DNA of 43,126 nt from positions 1 through 43,126 of the IMG/VR virus record IMGVR_UViG_3300042261_000100. One strand, written 5' to 3'. A program made the translations under genes and the position numbers. Positions 23,281-32,101 of this stretch are shown here, piece after piece (position 1 is the stretch's first letter; each line of letters begins with the position of its first letter). Under the pieces are notes generated by a model. That model was not told the DNA's origin, made no database searches, and saw only the letters and a list, made by a program, of their open reading frames with translations. The DNA comes from a virus.

Positions 23281-24368
23281 GTTTACTAAGTGGTGGTTTT
23301 TGGGAGGTTTTTAACCCTCTTCGTGTTGTTAAGCATCTGACCTTCTGGGGCGGTGGTGGCGATTCTGGTGGCGGTGGTAATACTACATCAACATCATATT
23401 CAACCAACCTTCCTGAATATGCACAACCGTATTACCAAGAGCTCTTAAAGCAGACTGGTAAAGAAGTATTTACTACTGATGCCTCAGGCACAGTAACAGG
23501 CATGAAGCCAGCATCAGGAATTCCCCTGCAAACAGTTGCTGGATTTAACCCCCTCCAAACCACTACTCAAGCACAGGTGGCAGGATTAACTAGACCTGGT
23601 GAATTTGGTCAAGCATCTACGGGGCTTACTGCAGGTCAAACACTAGGCTATGGAACAGCATTAAGCGGTTTAGGCCAAGCATTTATGTATTCACCAACTA
23701 CGGCAGGTACTTTTGGTTCAGCTGAGGCTGCAAGATATATGTCACCATATGCTTCAGCAGTTACTGATCAAGCTGTTCGAGAAGCACGCCGCTCTGGAGA
23801 TATTGCTAGAACTAGTAGCGCAATGAGCGCTATCGGACGAGGTACTTTTGGTGGTGCTCGCCAAGCTTTAATCCAATCAGAAGCAGACCGTAACCTAGCA
23901 CAAAACATTGCGGATATCCGTGCTAAAGGTGCGCAAGAAGCATACACAAACGCACAAGCTCAGTTCAATGCTGATCAAGCGCGTCAACAACAAGCACAAC
24001 AATACGCAGCAACATTAGGCTCTCAATTAGGCCTAGCAGGATTACAAGCTGGTGTCGATACATCGGGCAAATTAGGCGCACTTGGTACAGAACAACAAGC
24101 GGCAGATTTGGCAAGACTTACAGCTCAAGGCGCAACAGGTGCAGAACAACAAGCGCTTGCGCAAAAACAAGCAGACATCGAATATCAAAACAAGATGGCG
24201 CAACAGAACTATGCAAAACAACAGTTGCAGTTCTACTCAGATATTTTACGTGGCAATGCAGGTGCTTTGGGTTCAACTCAAGTACAATACACACCAGCAC
24301 CATCAACTACATCACAAATCGCTGGTCTTGGGTTGGCTGGCTTAGGTTTAGCTAAGGCGTTAGGATAA
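23277..24368 (+). CDS. Internal virion protein, gp14-like
   Basis: I start at ATG 23277 (ATGA overlap) for 363 residues; the frame continues to 23223. The N-terminus has MSLLSGGFWEVFNPLRVVKH and a Gly-rich patch. The middle contains SAMSAIGRGTFGGARQALIQ (about residues 182-201), a conserved feature of internal proteins in this phage group, then a long Gln/Ala-rich helix (about 210-325) and a hydrophobic C-terminus (AGLGLAGLGLAKAL). Helical Ala/Gln composition fits ejectosome proteins such as T7 gp14. Function is inferred. Confidence 0.75.
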   Translation: MSLLSGGFWEVFNPLRVVKHLTFWGGGGDSGGGGNTTSTSYSTNLPEYAQPYYQELLKQTGKEVFTTDASGTVTGMKPASGIPLQTVAGFNPLQTTTQAQVAGLTRPGEFGQASTGLTAGQTLGYGTALSGLGQAFMYSPTTAGTFGSAEAARYMSPYASAVTDQAVREARRSGDIARTSSAMSAIGRGTFGGARQALIQSEADRNLAQNIADIRAKGAQEAYTNAQAQFNADQARQQQAQQYAATLGSQLGLAGLQAGVDTSGKLGALGTEQQAADLARLTAQGATGAEQQALAQKQADIEYQNKMAQQNYAKQQLQFYSDILRGNAGALGSTQVQYTPAPSTTSQIAGLGLAGLGLAKALG

Positions 24369-24371
24369 GTC

Positions 24372-26021
24372 ATGAATATTAACAAGCTCGTGGATGCGTT
24401 AAAGAATGTACCAGATCAGGTATTGATCAGCTATGTAAAAGACGGTAATCCACAGGTGCCGTCAGTAATGGCGCTTGCTGAACTTAACCGTCGTAAAGAG
24501 ATTCGTGCTTCAGCACCTACTAATGCGCCAGCACCTACACAAACCGTAGCTGATCAAATTACTGCCGATACCCAAGGTGTTGCAGGTCTTCCTGTACCTG
24601 AAGAAATGTATGGCGAACAGTCAATGGCTGCTGGTGGGATCGTGTCATTCGCAGGTGGTGGTAGCACATCACAAGACGTTGCTTATGGTAATGCCTTAGA
24701 CCAATCATTTCTAGGTTGGATGCCTCGTGCGGGTATGGCGACGATTAGTGATGTGGTAGGTTTGCCAGGCCAGCTAGCATGGGTTCGTGACCCTAAAACA
24801 GGTAAGTTGATGCGTCGATATGAAATGGAAGGTTGGATGCCTAAAGTTTCAGGGTTTGAAGAGTCTGAAGCAGCCCGTCGCTTAAAAGGCGAGTCACGTT
24901 ATGCTGAGTTACGTGGTGCTGAGAAAGCCCAATCACCTGCATCACAAGCAGGTATCCGCAGTGTTGTTGAGCAAGGTATGGTGGATCGCCCAGCTTACGA
25001 GACTGTTATGAACATGCCAGACGTACCAGCTGCCGCAGCTCCAGTAGGTAAAGGCGGTATCCGTGATGTTGTTAGATCAACTGCAGGTACAGGTGCGGCA
25101 GGTGCAGGTCCTCGTTCAAATGTAACTCCAGCACCAGCAGTTGGTGCTTATGAAGATGTCCGCTTTAAACCAGTGACCTTAGATGAAGCTGGCTATGAGG
25201 CAGTTATGCCTGCCGAACGTAGTATGCGTGACTACGCTGCAGAGTTCAAAGCAGAATTAGGTGAAGACCCAGGTCGGGCAGCGATGAAAGAACGTCTTGC
25301 TGCTATGCAAGCTAAAGGTGAGAAAGAAGCTGAACAAGCACCATGGATGGCTTTGGCTAAAGCTGGTTTGAGTATGGCTTCAGGTAAGTCACAATTTGCA
25401 TTGCAGAACATCGCTGCTGGTGGCGCTGAAGGTCTTAAAGACTATGCAGAAGCTCGCGATAACTTACGTAAAGCTGAAGAACGTCGATTTGAACTTGAGT
25501 CTAAAGTGGCTCAGGCTGAACGCGCAGAACAACTTGAAGCTATCCGCTCAGGTTCTGAAAGCAAGCGTTATGATGACCAAGCACGTCGTACAATCAGATT
25601 ACAAAAACAATCTGATAAGGCTAATATTGCCGCTATCAATGCTAAAGGCGAACTTGATGCAGTCGAGAAACGCTATGGCTTGCAACAGAAAGATAGAGAA
25701 TTGGCAGTTACCCAAGAGCATTATCGTGCGATGGCTAAGGCATACAACAAGACTCCTGCAGAAATTCAGATGGTTGACCTGTATGCTAAGTCTAAGAAGA
25801 TTCCTTTCGACCAAGCTTTTGAGGCAGTGATGGGTATGAAACATCCTGGCTCTGGCGGTTTAGATGAGGATACAATCTTGCGTGCGTATTCGAACGGTAT
25901 TAAAGATGCTTCGATTGATCCAGCAACAACATCATATGCAGCATTCAAAGCACAAATTATGGGCGGCGGCGCACCCGCTACCGATTACAGTAAATGGGGT
26001 TCACCTAAAGTAGGAAAATAG
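24372..26021 (+). CDS. Internal virion protein, gp15-like
   Basis: A 549-residue protein starting MNINKLVDALKNVPDQVLIS, then VPSVMALAELNRRKEIR and MAAGGIVSFAGGGS (about residues 85-98), features common in large aquatic phage proteins. Most of the second half is a charged coiled-coil (about residues 285-450) with many Glu, Arg, Lys and Gln. It has two paralogous short segments, AGIRSVVEQGM and GGIRDVVRSTAG. Position third in the internal set matches T7 gp15. It is probably packaged under the portal and ejected into the host. Confidence 0.7.
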   Translation: MNINKLVDALKNVPDQVLISYVKDGNPQVPSVMALAELNRRKEIRASAPTNAPAPTQTVADQITADTQGVAGLPVPEEMYGEQSMAAGGIVSFAGGGSTSQDVAYGNALDQSFLGWMPRAGMATISDVVGLPGQLAWVRDPKTGKLMRRYEMEGWMPKVSGFEESEAARRLKGESRYAELRGAEKAQSPASQAGIRSVVEQGMVDRPAYETVMNMPDVPAAAAPVGKGGIRDVVRSTAGTGAAGAGPRSNVTPAPAVGAYEDVRFKPVTLDEAGYEAVMPAERSMRDYAAEFKAELGEDPGRAAMKERLAAMQAKGEKEAEQAPWMALAKAGLSMASGKSQFALQNIAAGGAEGLKDYAEARDNLRKAEERRFELESKVAQAERAEQLEAIRSGSESKRYDDQARRTIRLQKQSDKANIAAINAKGELDAVEKRYGLQQKDRELAVTQEHYRAMAKAYNKTPAEIQMVDLYAKSKKIPFDQAFEAVMGMKHPGSGGLDEDTILRAYSNGIKDASIDPATTSYAAFKAQIMGGGAPATDYSKWGSPKVGK

Positions 26022-26023
26022 AC

Positions 26024-29000
26024 ATGCCACTCTACAGCATTCAAGGGCCTGACGGTAAGACTTATTCTATTGAGGGCCCTGAAGGGGCTAGCAAAGAGCA
26101 GATTGTTGATGCGATTCAATATAAGCTATCTCAACAACCTAAGATCCGTCAGAACAAGTCACTTCTTGCCGACATCGGCACAGATATCAAACGTGGTGTT
26201 CAAGAGCTACCTGGTGCAGTTACTGGGTTAGCTGACATTCCGTTTGGCGCTGCCTTTGGCATGACTCCAGTTAGCCGTTTGGCTACTAAGGCTGGTGAGC
26301 TTACAGGTTTTGAGCCTGCTAAATGGGCAGAAGCAGCTAAGCAACAATACTCTCCAGAGCGTCAAGCTGCAGAACAAGCTATTGCAGAAGCCGAAGGAGT
26401 TGCTGGCACAGCTAAAGCCTATCTACAAAACCCTCGCGCATTGGCAGGGGTAATCACAGAAGCGTTACCTGCTACATTAGCTGGTGGTTTTGCTGGTCGT
26501 GCGGCTGGTACAGCCATGAAAATTGCATCACCTGCAATCCGTACTGGTTTAGGTGAAGGTGCTATTAGTTCTGGTATGTTGATGGACACTGCTACTCAAG
26601 GCGGTGAGAACCAAGAAGACGTACGTCGTAAAGCAATAGCTGCCACAGGTGCAGGTTTATTTACAGGTGCTATTGGCGCTAAGAGCGCAGCATTGTCACG
26701 CCGCTTGGGTATCGTAGACCCTGAGTCTATATTTAATCTTCCTATGGCGAAGAGCCTTTCCCAAGCCGAAATCGATAACTTCCTAGGTGCTGCTAACCGT
26801 AGTTTAGGACAACGTGTTGGTTTAGGTTTGGTCAAAGAAGGTTTGCTTGAAGAGCTTCCTCAATCTGTACAAGAACAGATGTTCCAAAACTGGGCTGAAG
26901 GCAAGCCTATCATGGAGAATGTAAGCAAAGCTGCTGTATCAGGTACCTTGGCTGGTGCTGGTATGGGCGGTGGGTTCAACGCGTTTATGCGTGGTCCTCG
27001 TAAGGAAGAAATCCAAGCTGAAGTAGAACGTCGTCGTGTAGAGAATGCTAAACGTATTCAGACTAACCTAGACCGTATGGCAACTGAAGCCATGGGTGGT
27101 ACTCGTGAATCACGTGCATTAGAAGCTCGTGAACTCCAGGCTGCACAAGCAGAGCGCGATACTGACCTTGAAGGATACTACCGTCTAAACGATGAGCAGT
27201 TACGCCTACGCCAAGAATTAGATGCTGCGTTAGCAAAGAGCTCTGCAGACCAAGAATCAAACAATCGTATTCTTAATATGGCAACCTCATCACAGGGTGT
27301 CAAAGAGTTGCGTGCTGGGTTCAACAACCTATTCAAGCTAGAAAGCCCTGAAGAAGCTGCTCGCGTCAAAGCGACGTTGAACCAACTCGATCAAAAGTTC
27401 AAGCAAGAAGAGAACTACGAGAAAGACCTAGCTAAGAAAGACCCTGCTGTATATAACAAGTTACTTGCATTCAAGACAACGATGGATGCCTATGACCTAT
27501 TGGGTATCAATTCACAAACTGATTTATACAACCGCTCTCTCGACGAGCTACAAGCTGCCCGTAATGAACACGAGACTCGCATGGCTGATGCTAAGCTACC
27601 GAAGTCAAAACAAGCGCTTTACACGCAAATCGCGGACATGCTGGATGATGCTATCGAGAACAATGCTGAAGTTAAGCAACAAAGAGAAGCGACTCGCCTA
27701 GCTGCGGAGCAAGCTGCAGCTGCTAAACAAGAACGTGCTGCTATCATGGCACGTATTGACGCGACAGAAAGAGAGAAAGCAAATGCTGAACGACAAGCTA
27801 AACTTGAAGCGTTACGTACGCCTGAATCTCGTCAAGCATATTTGGCACAACAAGAAGCTGCAGCTGCTGCAGAACAACCTCAAGCGGTTCCTGAACAAGC
27901 TTGGCAACAACCTACAGAAGTTATGCCGTCTGAAGAAGACCTATGGCGTCAGCAACAAGCCGACGAAGCAGCAGCCTTCGAACTACAAGAGCAGTATGCA
28001 CAACCAGAAGCAACGGCAGTTGAAGAAGAGCCAACCGGCACAGAAGCGCCAAAAGCTCAACAAGCCCTCTTCACCGCAACAGGTAAACCTACTCAAGCGG
28101 CGCTCCGTGGAGCTCCAGTCTCCGTCGGGGAAGGTGCGACTATCAACCAGCGAGATATCTCAGGCGATGAGCTGTCTAATCAACAACAAGCGACCAGAGC
28201 AAAAGCGACTAAAGGAGCTGGATTACGACCAGTGGATGCTGATCTCGGATTGGCTAATATCCCTGCAGCTGGAACTAAAAGAGGCGCAGAAGGTAAACCA
28301 GGTGCACTAAAACCAGAACTACGTAAAGCCATGCTTGAAGCTGAGGCACAAGCTGATGACTACCTAGCTAGGAAGAGTCTTGAAGAAGATTACAAAGAAG
28401 CGCAATTACGTGCTGAAGAGCCTAACGAGGATTACTACGACCCTGATGCATTCTTGTATTCTAAGAAAGCTAAAGGCGAGCCTAAGGTTGTTTCAGCTAA
28501 GATGCGTGAAGACTCTACAGAGCCTACGACAGTTGAGCGTTTGCAAAATACAGTTAAGGGTTGGTTCAACCCAGTATGGTATCGCAACGCGTCTAAGAAT
28601 GGCTGGCTGCAAATCGTTGACGGTACAATCAATGAGTCAGATTTACCTGAAGCAATCAAAGCTGCTAATCAAGATGCTAAGGCTGTGTTCACACCTAATG
28701 GTAAGGTATATCTATTTGCTGGCAGTATTCCTAAAGGCAACGAGCTTGGCGTTGTATTGCATGAGATCGGTGAGCATAAGGGTCTAGAGAATCTTATTGG
28801 TAAAGATAAGGTCGTTCAACTCGCGAATCGCATTCGCAATATGGCTGAAGGTAAGGGTAAAGATGCTGAGATTGCCAAGCGTGCACTTGCTATGGCTGAA
28901 GGTGAGAAGGCTGGCGACAAGGAATTGATCGCTTACTTTACTGAAGTTGCTGTAAATAACTATGGCATGAAGCCAGGTGGCAAGAATAAACCTGAGTTTG

Positions 29001-31816
29001 GTAAAGCTATTGGTTGGTTGCAAGACTTATGGAACAGCCTATCTAAAGCGTTGGCTGCCTTACATTTCAACCCTGAAGCTATCAAAGGTCAGGATGTAGT
29101 TGACTTGCTATATGGTGCAGCGCGTCTTGAAATGGGTGAGAACCGTCCAGCACAAGCAGAAGCTGCCGCTGAAGATGCAGATGTCATGGCATCACGTATC
29201 CAACAATTATCGCCTGAAGAATCACGCATGCTAGAAGACATGGGTGTGAAACCATTCCGTGTTAAAGGTAAGGAAACTGTACGTGAGCAGGTTGTAGATC
29301 TGATGGGTGGTCCGATGACCTTCCGTGACTGGATGGATCGCGTTGGCGTTAAGATGGTTGGTCCGTTGTATGCTATCCACCGTAAGATGACTCAAGCCTA
29401 TGGTCCTGATTCGTTCTACAACAAAGAGACTAAGAAATTCCACGGTCACTTGGCTGCTCAGCACTCACTTAACTCTATGTACTTTGCATCAGGTGCGGTA
29501 CGTGAAGGCACAATGGAGATTGACCCAGAGACAGGTGCTCCTATCATTGTTGCTAAAGACGACAATATGCCTAAACTAGTCGGTGACTATGACGCGCTAC
29601 GTAAAGCGATTGAGGCTGATGGTAACTCACCAGCCATGTCATATCAGTTGGCATCGTTTGCTATCCTTGCTGACCGTTATAAACAACTGCAAAAAATGGG
29701 TCAGAAGACTCATGCAGAGTTCCCCGAAGCTTCATACAAGCTAGGTAAGGACATTCAAGCTAAGTACGCAAACGAGTTCAACGCATGGCGTGAGACATGG
29801 AATAACATCCGTCAAAACAAACGTCAGGGTTTAGTTGCATCTGGCTTGTATACACCTAAAGAAGTCGATACCTTATTAGACCGTCTCGAGTATGTGCCTT
29901 TGTACCGTATCAAAGACAGTGAAGGTATGGACGCTGTATTCATGCGCAATCTACTATCTGCGAACTTCGAGCAACACTTGCAGTTTGGTACGGAAGGCTA
30001 TGATGTAGCTGATGTTATGGGCAACATTCTCAAGAATGAGATGTGGCTTTACAAGCGGATCATGCATAATAACACCACTAACTTGCTTGTTGATGACCTT
30101 GAGCAAATGGAGAAAGACTTCGGTCCAGACTTCGGTGGGCACTATGTTCCTGCTGTACAGAAAGATAACGACAACGTTATTAAGTTCTTGCGTGATGGCG
30201 AAGTGAAGTACTTCAAGGTAAACAATTCAAACGACATGGCGATCTTCGAGAGCGTGCCAGTTATCAACAACACAGCGATGCGTATTGGTAACATTATTGG
30301 TGCTACGCTACGTCGAGGCATCACAGTTACTCCTTCATTCTGGTATCGTCAGGCTTGGCAGGACGCGGAACGCGCTTGGATGCAGGGTGGTAGTAAGCAA
30401 AGCTTCTTGAAGTCCGTTGGCACGAACGTGCAACAACAGCTAGCTAACGTAAGTAAAGAGTCTCCACTTGCAGCTGAAATGCGTAAGATGGGTATCGTTG
30501 GTCAGGTAGATTTCCAAGACAGTTTTGATCACTGGATGAATAACATCTTGGGTCGTACTGATGATGGCTGGATGGGTAAGGCTAATAAATGGATTGAGAA
30601 GGCTGAACGCCTAGCGCAAAACTCAGACCTAGCTGCTCGTGCCTCTGTATATAAAGCTGCATTAGACGATGGATACAGCAAGCAAGAAGCTGCGTTGAAA
30701 GCTCAGATGATGATTAACTACAATCATAAGGGCACTTCCTCCTTCTTACGCTACATGCTAGCCACTGTGCCTTTCGTAAACGCTAAGATTCAATCTGACT
30801 GGCGTTTGGTTGACGCGTTGAAGGGTAACATCCCAGGAGTGTCTAAGGATCAGGCTAAGCAGTTGCTAATGATGAAGGTTGCTAAGTTCGCAGCGTTTAC
30901 CGCCTTGTATGCTATGGCACGCAGTGGTGATGATGACTACGAAGATGCCTCAGATGAGACACGTGACCGTAACTTCCTTATTGGTGGTATCAAGGTGCCA
31001 GTCTCACCTGAATATTTGGCATTGAAGGCAGCTATTGAGCACTCATATCGCACGATGTCTGACCAAGAGTTCGAGACTCCTGAGAAGTTCCGTCATGCAA
31101 TGGCATCAGGCGCTATGAACTTGGTGACTAGCCCAACGGATATCATGCCTTCTCTAGTCAAGCCAATGATTGAGAACACAACGAACTACTCATTCTTTAC
31201 TGGTCGCCCATTGGTAGGTATCAACTTAATGAATAAAGATACCAATATGCAGTATGTCAAAGGGCAGACTTCTGAACTAGCTAAGCTAATGAGTGATGTG
31301 GGTCAGGCTATTTTGGGTAATGATATGAACGTAAGCCCGATCAAGATTGATAACTTCATCCGTGGGTTCTTCGGTTCAATGGGACAGGACGTGTTATTCA
31401 CATCCAATATGATTGCTGATGGCTTGTCAGATGTAGAGCGCCCAGCAGCTAAGTTGAATCAGTTGCCTGAAATCGGTGCTATGTTCTACGACCCACAAGG
31501 CAGTCAACGTAAGGGTGACTACTACCAGCTACGTGATAAGGTTGAGGCTAAGTACAACACATTCCTAGATTTGCGTAAGACAAACCCTGAACGTGCCCGT
31601 GAATATCGCGAAGAAAACAAAGAGTTGATTCGTTTGATGCCAGCACTTAACGCTATTGGCAATCAGTTGGAGAACCTACGTGCGCGTAAGAATCGCATTA
31701 TCGAGTCTTCACAAATGAATGCTGATGAGAAACGGGATGCGCTAGATAAACTTGCCGAACAAGAGAAACGTATCGTTGGGTCTCGCGTTCAACAGCTCCG
31801 AGCTAGACTGGAATAA
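26024..31816 (+). CDS. 1930-residue ejection/internal virion protein, gp16-like, with HEIGEH motif
   Basis: The largest gene. The N-terminus MPLYSIQGPDGKTYSIEGPE with GASKEQIVDAI is a conserved start. Residues about 130-220 contain Gly/Ala-rich hydrophobic segments, about 325-670 a long coiled-coil and Glu/Gln-rich region. VVLHEIGEHKGLENLIG places H913-E914 and H918, followed by ELIAYFTE with E967: a zincin-like HExGxH pattern seen in polyvalent phage proteins. Residues about 1530-1610 (NSDLAARASVYKAALDDGYS, then LNYN-type segment and PFVNAKIQSDWRL) resemble the LPD38 region. It ends in a basic coil. Position equals T7 gp16; it may form a DNA-ejection channel. Confidence 0.75.
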   Translation: MPLYSIQGPDGKTYSIEGPEGASKEQIVDAIQYKLSQQPKIRQNKSLLADIGTDIKRGVQELPGAVTGLADIPFGAAFGMTPVSRLATKAGELTGFEPAKWAEAAKQQYSPERQAAEQAIAEAEGVAGTAKAYLQNPRALAGVITEALPATLAGGFAGRAAGTAMKIASPAIRTGLGEGAISSGMLMDTATQGGENQEDVRRKAIAATGAGLFTGAIGAKSAALSRRLGIVDPESIFNLPMAKSLSQAEIDNFLGAANRSLGQRVGLGLVKEGLLEELPQSVQEQMFQNWAEGKPIMENVSKAAVSGTLAGAGMGGGFNAFMRGPRKEEIQAEVERRRVENAKRIQTNLDRMATEAMGGTRESRALEARELQAAQAERDTDLEGYYRLNDEQLRLRQELDAALAKSSADQESNNRILNMATSSQGVKELRAGFNNLFKLESPEEAARVKATLNQLDQKFKQEENYEKDLAKKDPAVYNKLLAFKTTMDAYDLLGINSQTDLYNRSLDELQAARNEHETRMADAKLPKSKQALYTQIADMLDDAIENNAEVKQQREATRLAAEQAAAAKQERAAIMARIDATEREKANAERQAKLEALRTPESRQAYLAQQEAAAAAEQPQAVPEQAWQQPTEVMPSEEDLWRQQQADEAAAFELQEQYAQPEATAVEEEPTGTEAPKAQQALFTATGKPTQAALRGAPVSVGEGATINQRDISGDELSNQQQATRAKATKGAGLRPVDADLGLANIPAAGTKRGAEGKPGALKPELRKAMLEAEAQADDYLARKSLEEDYKEAQLRAEEPNEDYYDPDAFLYSKKAKGEPKVVSAKMREDSTEPTTVERLQNTVKGWFNPVWYRNASKNGWLQIVDGTINESDLPEAIKAANQDAKAVFTPNGKVYLFAGSIPKGNELGVVLHEIGEHKGLENLIGKDKVVQLANRIRNMAEGKGKDAEIAKRALAMAEGEKAGDKELIAYFTEVAVNNYGMKPGGKNKPEFGKAIGWLQDLWNSLSKALAALHFNPEAIKGQDVVDLLYGAARLEMGENRPAQAEAAAEDADVMASRIQQLSPEESRMLEDMGVKPFRVKGKETVREQVVDLMGGPMTFRDWMDRVGVKMVGPLYAIHRKMTQAYGPDSFYNKETKKFHGHLAAQHSLNSMYFASGAVREGTMEIDPETGAPIIVAKDDNMPKLVGDYDALRKAIEADGNSPAMSYQLASFAILADRYKQLQKMGQKTHAEFPEASYKLGKDIQAKYANEFNAWRETWNNIRQNKRQGLVASGLYTPKEVDTLLDRLEYVPLYRIKDSEGMDAVFMRNLLSANFEQHLQFGTEGYDVADVMGNILKNEMWLYKRIMHNNTTNLLVDDLEQMEKDFGPDFGGHYVPAVQKDNDNVIKFLRDGEVKYFKVNNSNDMAIFESVPVINNTAMRIGNIIGATLRRGITVTPSFWYRQAWQDAERAWMQGGSKQSFLKSVGTNVQQQLANVSKESPLAAEMRKMGIVGQVDFQDSFDHWMNNILGRTDDGWMGKANKWIEKAERLAQNSDLAARASVYKAALDDGYSKQEAALKAQMMINYNHKGTSSFLRYMLATVPFVNAKIQSDWRLVDALKGNIPGVSKDQAKQLLMMKVAKFAAFTALYAMARSGDDDYEDASDETRDRNFLIGGIKVPVSPEYLALKAAIEHSYRTMSDQEFETPEKFRHAMASGAMNLVTSPTDIMPSLVKPMIENTTNYSFFTGRPLVGINLMNKDTNMQYVKGQTSELAKLMSDVGQAILGNDMNVSPIKIDNFIRGFFGSMGQDVLFTSNMIADGLSDVERPAAKLNQLPEIGAMFYDPQGSQRKGDYYQLRDKVEAKYNTFLDLRKTNPERAREYREENKELIRLMPALNAIGNQLENLRARKNRIIESSQMNADEKRDALDKLAEQEKRIVGSRVQQLRARLE

Positions 31817-31843
31817 AAAAAGCCCCAACGGGGGGTTGGGGCT
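31815..31843 (-). terminator. Intrinsic terminator of the minus-strand operon, between convergent arms
   Basis: AGCCCCAAC (31821-31829) pairs with GTTGGGGCT (31835-31843) around a five-base loop. Read on the minus strand the 9-bp stem is followed by TTTTTTT (31821-31815), a complete intrinsic terminator. On the plus strand there is no T run after the stem, only AAAGTCC, so stopping of late transcripts here is less certain. The T run overlaps the stop codon of the 1930-residue gene. Confidence 0.9.
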
Positions 31844-31862
31844 AAAGTCCTACTTTGGAGAG

Positions 31863-31881
31863 CAAGGAATCAAATTCCTTG
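31863..31881. other. Short perfect hairpin next to the terminator
   Basis: CAAGGAAT (31863-31870) and ATTCCTTG (31874-31881) form an 8-bp stem with a CAA loop. GTCC at 31846 and GGAC at 31881 could extend the structure. It lies in the 87-base space between the two convergent arms. It may serve as a second stop, mRNA 3' protection or a processing element. A fragment of tRNA T-arm was considered but does not pair correctly. Confidence 0.5.
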
Positions 31882-31903
31882 GACGGGAGTATACACGACT
31901 GGA

Positions 31904-32101
31904 CTAAATACGCCAAATCCTGACCCCGTACATGCCTTTATAGGCTACTTTCTCTATCCGCAGGTTAACCTTGTATGCTTCTGCTAATCGCGTGGCTTCT
32001 CGTTTGATTTCTGTATCCTCAAGGCAGGGGACAAAGAAGCTGTCCCCCACTGTCATATCAGCTATCGGTAGTTCCACTAAGTTCAGTATTGATTGCGTCA
32101 T
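31904..32101 (-). CDS. Small conserved phage protein (SFFVP motif)
   Basis: A 65-residue protein with a strong GGGAGGAC site before the ATG at 32101. It contains DMTVGDSFFVPCLED and ends GMYGVRIWRI; proteins with the GDSFFVP...GVRVWR pattern are widespread in phages and have no assigned function. It is the last gene of the minus-strand operon and overlaps the primase-helicase end by 44 bases in another frame. It may be a small DNA- or protein-binding factor, which is speculation. Confidence 0.8.
   Translation of the reverse strand: MTQSILNLVELPIADMTVGDSFFVPCLEDTEIKREATRLAEAYKVNLRIEKVAYKGMYGVRIWRI

Noticed and set aside
25396-25830. 144-residue + strand frame
   Set aside because: A shadow of the coiled-coil part of the gp15-like gene; no domain or ribosome-binding site.
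27735-28310. 191-residue + strand frame with many Lys and Gln
   Set aside because: It lies wholly inside the 1930-residue gene, has no start signals, and its composition is what a shifted reading of Glu/Ala/Gln codons produces.
31851-31900. Possible tRNA 3' end on the minus strand (TGG and a T-arm-like hairpin)
   Set aside because: The loop lacks the TTCRA pattern, no partner for the acceptor stem was found, and no anticodon arm could be drawn, so neither a tRNA nor a tRNA att remnant is supported.
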